The notes under the pieces are model-generated. The model worked only from the letters and a program-made list of their open reading frames with translations. It was not told the DNA's origin and made no database searches. Both the position numbers and the translations under genes were made by a program. A stretch of DNA of 64,000 nt, from contig CM041531.1 of NCBI GenBank assembly GCA_023238725.1, positions 17,134,643-17,198,642 of the forward strand. Direction: 5' to 3'. Shown one piece after another: positions 39,825-51,100 of this stretch (the first letter of the stretch is position 1; every line of letters starts with the position of its first letter). The stretch is from Scortum barcoo. Lineage: Eukaryota > Chordata > Actinopteri > Centrarchiformes > Terapontidae.

Positions 39825-40989
39825 AGTCCCAAACAGGAGCTGAGGGGAAGAACTGTGTTGTTACAGCCCAGAGCACCTATCCCAGACCATGAAAATAATA
39901 AGTTTTTATATGTGCTTTTTGACCTCAGATAGGTAGAAAAGGTTCCCGGACGACCAAAGTGTACCAAGAACAAGACAACAATAACTTTATATAGGAGGAG
40001 GCCTCAAAAAAAAAAAAAAAAAAAAAGAAGCCAGATGTTTGCAGTTGTAATTTCTTATATAGTTATGATTTCTTTCCCTCTCTGTCTCTCAGCTTTCACT
40101 TCATTTCATTTCGCAGCAGCGGTCCCATGTGCCCCGCTCTCCCCATCACCATGACAACCAGAAGCGAGTGAGGCTATCTAGCTTTTCTGCCATTGCATCT
40201 CGCCAGCAAACCTGCTGCAGTACAACTTTAATTTTGGTGGCACTAATCTTAAGAGAGATAGGATAACTTCTGCTGCGTTTTGCTCCGGCAAACAATATTT
40301 AACACATCAAGCCACTCAGCTTTGTGTCTGGCCTTATCAGCTGATGTTTTGTCTCTGGGGTTTGCACACTGAATGAGCAGAGCAGAGAAATAGTTAGAAA
40401 GGGGCCGTAAAGGGATCCCACGGTTCAGTCGATAACTTAGCTGGGGAGAGATGGGACGGCGATGAACCTGGCGTGGCGTACAAGATCATACAGTTAAGGG
40501 GGGAAAAAAATGTATGTTGCGAAATCCTCACAGTCGAGGTTTCCAGAGGCAAAACACTGCAGGGTTGAGCAGGCAGAATGCCGCCTGCAGCGTGGAGAGA
40601 TTAAAGCAGCTGGTTCTTTATTTATCAGGAGGGAGGAACGCCGCTGCGTGCCTGCACTGCTGTCAATCCATCAAGATCGTTGTCAGCTTTTTCCTCTGGC
40701 GGCGGTGCTCAAACAGCAGCACCACGACTAATGGAAACGGGAAATCAAACCATTAACAGGATGTAGTGATAGCAGTTGGCATAGATAGATAGCGTTGCCT
40801 ACGAAACAAACAAACAAAAAGTGTATTAATGAGAATGATTGTTTTTATTGTTATCAAGTGTCCAAAACAAAACAGCACAGACATTAAAAAGGTGTTTAAT
40901 TGTTGTAGCTATGACTAGAGGCACAGATCAGAACAGAGAGGAGGGACCCAAGGTAAAGTTGTACTAATATAAAACTGGATTACAAACTG

Positions 40990-41330
40990 GGCAAAGTGGG
41001 GAAACTGTGTGGGGGAGCTCAGTCTGTGTGGGCTTGGCTTGGGAACCAGAGGGTTGCTGGTTCAAGTCCCCCGGACCAGTCTTCATGGATGGAGTGTGGA
41101 CTGGTAGCTGGAGAGGTGCCAGTTCACCTCCTGAGCACTACTGAGGTGCCCTTGAGCAAGGCACAGAACCCCAAACCTGCTCGGGGCGCTTCAAGAGGAC
41201 AGCCCTCTCACTCTAGCATCTCTCCGCCAGTTTGCATGTGCATGTGTGTGTGCATTCCTATATGTTAAAAAAAAAAAAATGTAAATGTAAATTTCCCCAT
41301 TGAGGGACAAATAAAGGGTCTTCTTCTTCA
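40990..41330 (+). mobile_element. tRNA-derived SINE, near full length
   Basis: A tRNA-like head with the B box ggttcaagtcc at about 41060, then a body with gtggactggtagctggagag, gtgccagttcacctcctgag, cttgagcaaggcacagaacc and ctgctcggggcgcttc. It ends in an A-run (41266-41279) and a LINE-like tail ttccccattgagggacaaat followed by aaagg. I recognise the body as a common percomorph SINE. A clear A box is not evident, so the pol III promoter may be decayed. The 90-codon frame across it is not a gene. Confidence 0.85.
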
Positions 41331-42094
41331 GGGTTCATTAACATGTCTTTTACATGGGTCCTGCTTTGTTAACTGATTTCGTGACACTATCTTCAAGATT
41401 CGATTCTGAAGAACTTCATTACGTCAGCTGATATTGTTCTTATACGGCAAGTATTACTAAAATACACCAATTTCCTGTAGTTGTGTAGTCCAGATCTCAA
41501 TCCGATTTGCTGCTACAGTTGACTCACTGATGATCCCCATTGACCTGGACAGTTTGATCAGTTTAATGAGAATGAGGATGACCAGATATGCAAATTTGAT
41601 TCGATTCGATTTGATGCAATTTCCACAGAATTGCTGACAAAGGTGCAACGCAACTGTTAACTGTTTTTTCCTGTTTTTCAGTGTCACAAAAGTTTAATGT
41701 GCTGATTCATTTCTATGATCGACTGCTGATCATTTTCTCAGTTCCTCATTTGGTGTTCAAGATGTGAGAAAATTATAAACAGCCATCAGAATATCCAAAA
41801 TGAGTTCATCAAATGACATCAAATGATCTTGTCAGATCAATGGTCCAAAACTCAAAGATATATCTATGCTAGTTATAGACACTTCTAAAAACACAGTAAT
41901 ATCTTATTTAGTTTCTCACTTACTGTATTTCATACAGACATACATGGCGGTCAGAGGTTTGAGCACAGGTGTACTGTAGGTGAGGATGTGTGTGTCGAGG
42001 ATGTTGCACTTACAATGTAACACTCACTTTTTTGTTAATTTTTGATGACAGCCATTAATAAACAACCAACACTCAAAAAATGTCCATTATGATT
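41331..42094. other. Downstream flank of akap13, no gene seen
   Basis: No coding signal. The last part (about 42040-42090) is GT-rich on the minus strand and probably belongs to the akap13 cleavage region. Confidence 0.55.
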
Positions 42095-45067
42095 TTCTTT
42101 TTTTTATTATGAGACATATGCCTTTAAATCACCAAAGTTGAGAATAAAACATAAATAAAACATTCTTACAAAATGTTGCAATAAATCACAAACAAAACTT
42201 TTTTTTTTACATTTGATTTGTTTTATACATAAATCATATTTACACATTTGTATTTGCCCTTTTTACATTGTTGGGAATGAAACAATTCTGTACCACTTCT
42301 ATAGTACAAACATTTCCTTCGTTTCAAAGCAGAGGTATAAACGCTCTCTCTCCTGAGGAGGTGCTGGGTTCTACTCTAGTGCATTTTATCATTTAGATTT
42401 AAGGCTACGCAGGGTTCAACTGATGGACACACTCGTCTCAAGGACAGGCCTATCATCATCAGGGAGGGAGTTCATTTTCCTGACTTGCATCTGCTGATTG
42501 TCCCTTATAGAGAGAGGTTTGTGGTTCTGCCCGGTCGCTCCCTCCAACCGTTAGGCCGTCTATTTTCTCACATTAAAGCTGCTGCTGACTGGTTTCACTG
42601 AATAACCAATTACAATCTCTGACAACTTATTTGTTTCTGCAGTCAATTACAAATGCCGTGGGGAAAATGTCACAGAGTGTGAGAGCCCACGCTCATCACA
42701 TTATCTCTGTACGGCAATGACCTGCTGAGAAAAATATGTCAATTTCTCACAGCAGGGAGAATAGAGAAAAAAAAAAAGAAATAAAAAAAATAGTTTCATA
42801 CTTTCTGGTTGTTGTTTGAGGGAGGAGGGAACTAATTTTTTTATAGGTGCAGTGCTCCCTAGTGGTCATAACACACCTAAAGCGACAGAAAAAAAAAACA
42901 GTTTCTTTGACAGGATTACACCAAAGCCATAAACAAAAGACATGAAGCAACTAATTGGCTGGCCCTGTAAGCCTCTTATAAGACACACTATAATAAACCA
43001 GCCTGGACATGAAGTCGAATCCTCAACACAGACAGCAAGTTAACAAACAAGCACTTAAAGACGAGACAAAAGAGGCAGCACGAAAGCAGTTCAGTGGCGC
43101 TGCTGTAATTCACTGGAAAAAAAAAGGGTCCTTTTTTACGTCTTACCTGTCCAGCAGGTAGACACTGGGACCCACAGTCTGGGCTTAGTGGGGATAAAAC
43201 ACAGGCTTCAAAATTAAGACAGGTCAGATGGGTCACCTTAGAAACATTACATACAGTAAAAGCTACCAGCCCCTTGTATAATTTTAAACACTAACAAAAT
43301 GGAACAGCGGAATATTTAATGGACTTTAACACATTATCTGACTTTGGATCATTGGTGTTTTTTGATTAAAAAGAATACAAAGACCTCCTTGGTTGATTGG
43401 TATCTCACACGGATAACAAAAAAAATGCATTAACATATTAGACCAAAGTGCTTAACAACACTGATGAGTGTTGATTAATTTGAAATGATCAGAGACTGAG
43501 ACACTACCTGCTGAGCATGTTTAGTCATTAAAAGTCCAAACAAGGACACATAACATCATTTGGTGTTTTTAATTAATGTCATTTCTCATTTTCTCTAACT
43601 AGCTGCTTTGTCCCTAAATTACCAGCCTCTGCTTCCTGAAACCATCAGCCATGTGCATCTACAGTCTGTTATGAGAGGGAGGGAGACTGAAAGAGAAAGT
43701 TGAACCCTTTAACGGACAGAAACCATTAGTATGCTACCTGCAGAGTTACATGCAATTAAAAAATGAAGGAAAAGCCCTGCTCGTTGGCGCTCAGATGAAA
43801 GACGAGGGCTGCATAAAAGCCCATTGACAGGCAGATAAAGTGAGGATCAAGCTAATATCCATCCAAGGCCCTAAAACACACTAAAGGATATGAATTGAGC
43901 CATTAGACACAGGGAGATACGTCTCAATCCTTTCATTACTGTTGAGTCTCAAAAAATAGGCACGCACATCTGAAGAGTTTCACTCCAAAATGGAGATCCA
44001 TAATTCAAATAAATTAAAAACTTGCAGAGGAACATGATTGATGGCATAATATCATTATAGAGGATTACTGAACTTATTATGCCTCCATTTTGCTTACAAA
44101 CTGGAGGCAAAAATGGTGGACGTAATCATATCTGCTTTTCAAATAGCAAAGGAATGTTAGGCTACAATTTTCTCCCCGTGTGGATCTGCCCAGTAGCACT
44201 TTGGAATGAAACACTGGAGCAAACAGTGAAAACACCCTGAATGTTGCTAGGACACTTAGTTTCCTCTGTGGTTTCAGCCTTCTAATAATTGTCAGTGACG
44301 ATGATTAGGAGTGAGGAGTTTCCACTGCTGCACGGCGCTTGTTGACATTTATATCTGTTCTCAAGAGCAATCCGGGTATGTCTGCGTCCGTTCACAGTAT
44401 GTGCGTTGTGCAGTCGCATGGAAAAGGCTTCTGTAGATTCACATAACAGACTGTTGGTGTAGAACCTGATGCCGGGACAGACTGCTGAAAAGAGGGCTGG
44501 TTGGGGCAGTAACAATCAAACAGAGAGGCAGTGAAACCTGTGACGGACTTGGCAGAGCTTGTGAGGCAATCTGCTGTGAAACGCTTTCAACCTGATACTT
44601 TATCACAAATGTATGATTCTTCAAAATGAAGAAATGAATCCACTGTCATGTAACCAGTGTTTTTGGAAGGGGGGGAAGGGTTTTTAGAGACAGAATACTA
44701 CAAATGTACTGCTTTTCCACAGTGTCTATTTCTATGTACTGCAAGTACGCATGAACTCGCCCACTAAACACAATCCCGCAAATATTTTACTTTTCAGAAA
44801 CTACAAGCAGTGGAATTTGATTTAAAAAACAAGAAAATACATTATTTTTGCATGTAATGTTAAATTTCTCTAGGTTATGACACAGAATAATGAACTCATA
44901 GTCGTTTCAAGGTGAATTTAAAGGTGCCAAAAAGCCAGTTGGTACACTGCAGTATTACATGTGAAGATGAATGTTTTACTACTTGGCAGTAACACATTCC
45001 TCTGGATGTCAGAATGGCAGTGATGGGTTGATGAGGATGAGGTTGAGGAGGAGGGGAGGCACTTCAC
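42095..45067 (-). other. akap13: Probable akap13 3' UTR
   Basis: This stretch follows the stop codon on the minus strand. The first canonical AATAAA I find downstream of the stop in the minus sense is at 42118-42113. Beyond it the minus strand is GU-rich (a tttttgagtgttggttg-like stretch near 42060-42082), as expected of a cleavage site. This implies a 3' UTR near 3 kb, plausible for this gene. An ATTAAA variant at 43320-43315 could give a shorter form. The stretch holds no coding evidence and no repeat I recognise. Confidence 0.45.
42113..42118 (-). promoter_or_regulatory. akap13: Candidate poly(A) signal AATAAA for akap13
   Basis: AATAAA on the minus strand, with GT-rich sequence 30-55 nt downstream. 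No other AATAAA was found on this strand between here and the stop codon at 45068. Position and context fit a distal polyadenylation site, but use of the site is inferred. Confidence 0.45.
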
Positions 45068-45120
45068 TCAGCAGAAGAAGATCTCTCCGTCCAGTGGAGG
45101 CTCTGGGAGTTGCTGAGGAT
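45068..45120 (-). CDS. akap13: akap13 last coding exon, ending GEIFFC
   Basis: The acceptor is cctctctgcag at 45121. Two bases complete an Asp codon, followed by PQQLPEPPLDGEIFFC and a TGA stop at 45070-45068. The end resembles the AKAP13 C-terminus (GEEIFC as I recall it). Of the three frames only this one is in phase with exon o and ends in that motif. The open frame is only 53 nt, so it was located by scanning for the ending. Confidence 0.9.
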
Positions 45121-48100
45121 CTGCAGAGAGGCGGAGAGAGCAGTCAGTACCACGGTTATTTGATTTTTGATCATTGATCATTTTGATTACTCATTTGTTT
45201 TAACGTTTCGTCCCCAGGGAGAGTCAGTGAGCAGCATCACTCTGCTGAACATTGATCAAACCATAGCACAGTGTATCGTGCCGCCATCGAGATCCATTGA
45301 GGAATTGACAGAAGCAGCAAGCCGCTTAATGAGCTGTGTGTTAGCTCACTACTCACTGCTTATATCAGAGCGATGGTTTAATTTGTAGAAATATATTTTT
45401 ACTTGTGTATCAGTAGTTTTCACATTATATGTATTTTGTATGCATCCTGTGCTAGGAATGTGTTACAGTGTTCAATGTGCTGCTGTTCAATAAATACTGG
45501 AATCCTTTAGGGTGTTAACGCTTTCCCTAATATGTATGAAACCTGAATTATTTACTGTTCTGACTCACTCAATGAACGCAAAATGTGTCCCAATCATACT
45601 ACATACTAAGCACATTTTGTGTGGTGAGTTCATAGTAACAAAAAAGTACATGTATCATTTAAAGCAGTCCCCTGCATATTTCAAAACAGACACCCACAAT
45701 GCAGTGCACAAAGCATGGAGGAGCTCAAGAAACTTCTCAGAAAGCAGAACTATTCTATTTTTTTAGTTTAACTGGCAATGACAGTCCAAAGTCACAGTTT
45801 GATTGACATCTGTCTGTCTGGTTTTGTATCACTTCCTGTTATTATAAAATGGTTCAGTACGTTTACTGTGTCTACTCAGTATCATCACAGTATACTATAC
45901 AGATCACTACATGGTACATACACTATACAGTCAGTATTTAGTATGTATTTGGGACACAGAGATGAACTCCAGAATCAGGACATGAGGGAAGCTGGTGCTA
46001 GGACCCAGCAAAGACTGCTGCACAGTACAATGAGTGACCTCAGGGGAAACCATGAAAGTACAGCACAGTGGACTGTGGCTGCATTCACTATAAGATGAAG
46101 GAGGCAAAGAAGATAAAGAGGCGGCATGATGCAAGCTGACACTTACGAGCCAAATTTCTTTGAAATACATCACCAGAGCATGCACCCATGACATGCTGAC
46201 AAACTATGATGCGTGCTTAATATATAATTGTTGAAGATGAGGGTCAGTGTCATTCAGTTACAAACATCTATACATTCCCACCACTGCGTCTCATGTGGAT
46301 TTAATACAGATGGTTGATCCAAAATGTAATACTGATTTTATTGGGTTTTTTTTTTTGTTCAGTGGCAGTTTAGCAGAACTAAAAATCTGCAAACATGAAT
46401 CTTTCTCAGGGTTTCTTGCCCAAAGTTGCATGGCGTGTCAAGCATAATCCATAAGTAAAATAGATCTGTATGTGAAAGAGGCTCATTGTGTTCATAAACT
46501 GCCTCACTATACGCTTTGAATTATTATGTAAATTTATTACTCAGCATAAAATTAGAATGACTGTATCATCTTCAAAAGAAAACTAGATACAACTACCGTA
46601 TTTAAAATTCAGAGGAAATATGTTTATATGTTATCATTTTTGAGAGTGATTTGAAAAATTTAATCTGAGAACACCCTTAGTAATAGTTTAGCCCCCCTAA
46701 AAGTATACCTCTGGTCATATCTGAGCCTATATCTAAAGGGGGTTAGTCTACCCAGCATACATTGCAATGTAAAACACAACGGGAAACCTTGAAATTCTGT
46801 GCTCAAGCACGGACTAATTTCGTTTTTCTGAAAACAACTTAAGACTTGACATATATACATCCACTTATCTACCCATTAATGTCCCGCTTCCATTATCCAT
46901 CCAACCATACATATACCTGAAGTGTCCTTGACAAAACCACAACCTGCTGACTCACTGTAAGACACTGAATGATTACACTAAATGTAAAATCATCCACTGT
47001 TCCTATTACCTGTCTGCATGCTACCTCCTTTGCATTTCTTCTTCTTCTTCTCCTTCCCCTCTTTGCTTTTGTTCTTGGCCAGTTGCAGCAGGCTCTTTGA
47101 GATCTGGTTGTGGGCTTCGCTGCCCTTGAGGTTGGGCTGGGTGGAGGATGAGGTAAAGGGATTCAGGCCTTTCCCTTTGGGCTTAGACCGCTGAGGCTGC
47201 AGCCTCGGCAGGGAGGAGGAGGAGGACGGGGAGAGCTCCAGCGGGTCCAGCTCCAGAGACTGGGAGCTGCTGGGGAATGGGAATTCATCCGACGTCGTAG
47301 AGGGAGTCCTCTGCAAGTAGAGGATTACAGTAAGAAAGATGTGCAGCTGTTATAGACATCTGGATGTGAACATCCATGAAATGTGCATATTTTTATGTTT
47401 CTGCAAGCTTATCGTGAATAAAAGATGAGCATAAATATTTCCAGAAAAGAATTTAATAGAGGAAAATGAAAAAATGTTTATCTAAAAATTTTTGGCATAA
47501 ATGCCTGGAAATATACCTCTGCTGTTTGGACTGAAATGCAGCACTGTCTAGTTAATATGTTGCCAAGAGCTTTTTTAAATTCACTTTCAAGAGGACCCAG
47601 GTTCAAGCCTCCAGTGCAAGCATCCATAAACACCAACCCCGCTGAAGTGTCATTGAGCAAAACTCTGAATCCCTCCCAGCATACATTGACATCATTGTTA
47701 TGATTTTTAAAGCATCCCCTGCTGACCTCAGCCAGACGGAGCTCGTCCATCTTTTCGAGATGCCGCTGCACGGCCTCCCTGTCCCTCTCCAGCTTCCTCT
47801 GGGCGTCCCTCAGCCTCTCCAGGTCTTTCTGGTACTCCTCCTTCTTACTCAGCAGCTCCTGCTTCTCGTTCTCCAGCTCCTTGTGCTGCTTCAAGACCTC
47901 CTCCTCCTGCAGTAGTTGGGAAGTGCATTGATGGATTTATTGAAATGTAATTGTATAAAGAAATGGTGTGCTTTCAGTAATTGAGAAAGGAAATTATTTA
48001 ATCATTGTGTACATTGATATCACAGGTTTGTAGATCTTCAGACTTGTAACTAGCTCCATTTTGTGAGACACAATGAATGACAACTAAAGAAACTGTATTC

Positions 48101-51100
48101 AAGCCTCTGATTAAAAGTAGTGAGTGGTATTAATCTTTTTCTAGCTGAAATTTCTGTTTCATGTTTATAGATAAATAAATTAGATAATACTGGATGACAT
48201 TGGCTCAGCTGTTTTTGGTTAGTTGTAGGTTTTGTCAAAATTATGACCTGATTAGCTGATAAATGACTGATGTCTATTCAAGCTCACATTAAATTATATA
48301 TATCTCCACCAATCTACCTCATATCCAAATGCATTTTAAGCTAATTTTAAAAATATATTTTGAGGTAAATGAACACTTCTTGAACACACGCTTCCTACTG
48401 TATGTCAGGAGAAGAAAAGAGAGAAACTCTGCAGTCTATGGTGAATCTAAAGGTGAATTATTTAGTCTCTGCTCATATGTATAAAAACATATGTAATGTA
48501 ACATGTTACAATTGCTTTTCCTCAGTTTGCAAAACCCTTCCATATGCTATACTCACAGCATTGTGTCTATTCTATTTAATTTGAATGACTTGCATTTCAA
48601 AATAAAATGATCATTCACAAATACTGCTGTCAACCAGTAACTAATTACTGCAGTGGTCATTTCCTTGAGATGATAAAGAATCAGGCATCAATAATCTTTA
48701 TTTGTCATTATGTTTTCACATAATAAAATTTAGATATGAATAGCAATAAGAAAAAAATAAACTGTTATACAAGACTCAGTTCTTGATGGTGCATGCATAA
48801 ATGGTGTACTTTCCTAGACCTTTCTATCACTACTGCCACGTCTTTGTATTGGTCACAGTTTTGACTTGCTTTTATCCCAGAAAGTTGTAGAATTTTTCAG
48901 GCTTCCCAGTCAAAGGATGATTTTTGAAGACAGACACCAAATTTCTTGCACAGTATGTTTCAATAAATCAGGTTCAGTACTCTACAAAGTAAATAACTCC
49001 AGCATAAAACCTGTAGAAAAAATATAGCCATAAAAATATAGAAACTATAGGCTGCGTAGAAACATGCTCAATAGACAGGACTGATGTGTAGTTACCTGCA
49101 CGTTAACCAGCACCTCCCTTTCAGACAGCTGCTGTTCCCTCAGCTCCCACTCCTTCTCCCTTCTCCTCTTCTCCTCAGCATGAGCCGCCTGCTGTCTCTG
49201 CAGGGATGCCAGCTCCTGCCGCTGCTTCTCCAGGCTGCGCTGCTTCTCCTGCTCTATCAGCGAGCTGGGCCGCGAGGATGGCCGCGATAAAGACGTGCAG
49301 GAGGACGACCGTTCGCTCAGGGCCTGCCGCTGGTCCTCTATGAAACTGTCCTGCTGAACCACCACCGCCTGGGATGGACACAACCAGGGCCGCAGGCCAC
49401 ATAGATCAGGTCAGACACATCAGTCCTGGTATTATCTTCAGAGATATTCTTTTGTCTGTCATATGTTCACATTGCACCTGAAAGTGTCTCAAATGGGATT
49501 TTTCCCCTCTTTGTTTTACACAAGAAGTGATTTCACAATGACAGCTAAAGGTTTCACTGAGTTGCATCATTTCATTTCTGACCTGGAGCACATGTATACA
49601 TTGTTCGTTACCTGCAGAGTGCTGAGCAGGAGATGCAGATTGGAGACACTGTGGAGGACCTGCTGTTGGAAAAGAGAAACCCCTGAGTATCTTGTAAATT
49701 CAAAACACCCTCATCTGCTGTGTATTTTTCTGTCCTTTCTGTTGCATCTGTCTGATGCCATCTTGCTTCCTGCTGCACTTGACGTTGCTTGTTGCACCAC
49801 GGATTGTAGCAGCACTTAATTTTAAATGTTGACTTTTTCTTTTAATGAGCAAGGCCGGTGGATTTCATGTAAAATGAAATTACCAGGGGACTCTTAGCCG
49901 AAACTGTGTGATCTTTTCTCCATTTAAAGACCAACAAACACACAGGGCCGCAAAGCTTTCACTTGCCACCAGTGTTTACTAGGATACTTAATGTTTGCCA
50001 AGAACTGCAGCAAAAACAACAATTGCAACGCAGAACATCTGCAGAAAGTGTTGGTGCATCAAATATAAATAGAGCACAGTATCCGTATTAGTCTGTGGAA
50101 CAAATGGGGGGTGGGGTTGGTTGGTGGGTAAACATTCAGATTGTAAAGCAGCGGAATGCAGATTAAAACAATATTTTACACTTTTATACTCCTTGTATTT
50201 TCTTTTAATTGTATAGTTTATTGTATTGAACCCTATGACCTGTGACTATGAATGCTGAAATAAATAAATCTGTTTTACTGCATCTTTTCAGAAATCTGCA
50301 TTAGTTTATTAATGGAAACATGGACTTTTAGTGAAATATCTTCACAACTTTTGGATGGCGTATTTGCATGGCATTAACAGGACTTTATAAACTTTATTTT
50401 TCTATCTCAGTAAGTTCCACTGCTACTGTGCTTGTGCTGCTTCGGATGCTTACTCTTTCCTCATGTATAATTCATTTTCATCTCACTTGTCATTAAAAAT
50501 TCTTCTTAAAGCTCGGTCTTTTAGACATGCTTTTATTAAATTACTTTTTCCTTTTTACTTTGCTTGGCACATGTGTCACACAGTTGGCACAGTTTGAGCC
50601 AATTAGCTTTTATTCTTTAGTAAGGAGCTCTAAATAATGATACTAACATCTAATACCACTAGTATAAACATCTACAATGCAATAACTACTTCTGCTGCTC
50701 TTATTACTGCCGTTTCAGCTTGCACATTTATTGATGCTGATAACACTGATGGTAACACAGAGTTTTGACAGTTTCCATGTAAACAGCAGCTCTTATTGAA
50801 TTAGAGGCAGGAAGTCAGTGTTACCTCACTGTTCCTCTTCAGCAGCAGCAGCAGGTTGGCGTTTCCTCCCTGCACACAAACACACACTTAGTGCTGTACA
50901 GCCAGAATACAGTAATGCATACGCACACACACACACACTGTACAGTATGTGAATGTGATTATAGCTACATACGTGGGTGTGCTGTAAAAATCTAATTGTA
51001 TCTGAGTGTGATTATGTATTACTGACACAGTAATACAGCAGTCTTGCAGCTGTGTTTTAAATAACAATAGGTTGAACACCTCTAAAATGTACTCTCCATT

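Larger units (their letters stand above)
38736..40989. other. Intergenic, no gene seen
   Basis: Holds (GT)n runs at 38989-39025 and 39802-39824, an A-run at 40006-40026 and a C-run near 39197-39205. The GC content rises at 39050-39200. No gene was supported. Confidence 0.55.

Noticed and set aside
41055..41075. Possible tRNA gene because of a B-box (ggttcaagtcc)
   Set aside because: No cloverleaf can be drawn around it, and the downstream body is that of a SINE.
47478..47894. Minus-strand frame running past akap13 exon n
   Set aside because: The part below 47727 is intron sequence with a SINE fragment, not coding.
48688..48740. Possible tail of a non-LTR element (aatctttatttgtcattatg)
   Set aside because: Too short and diverged to list as a separate element. 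Mentioned only under the intron.
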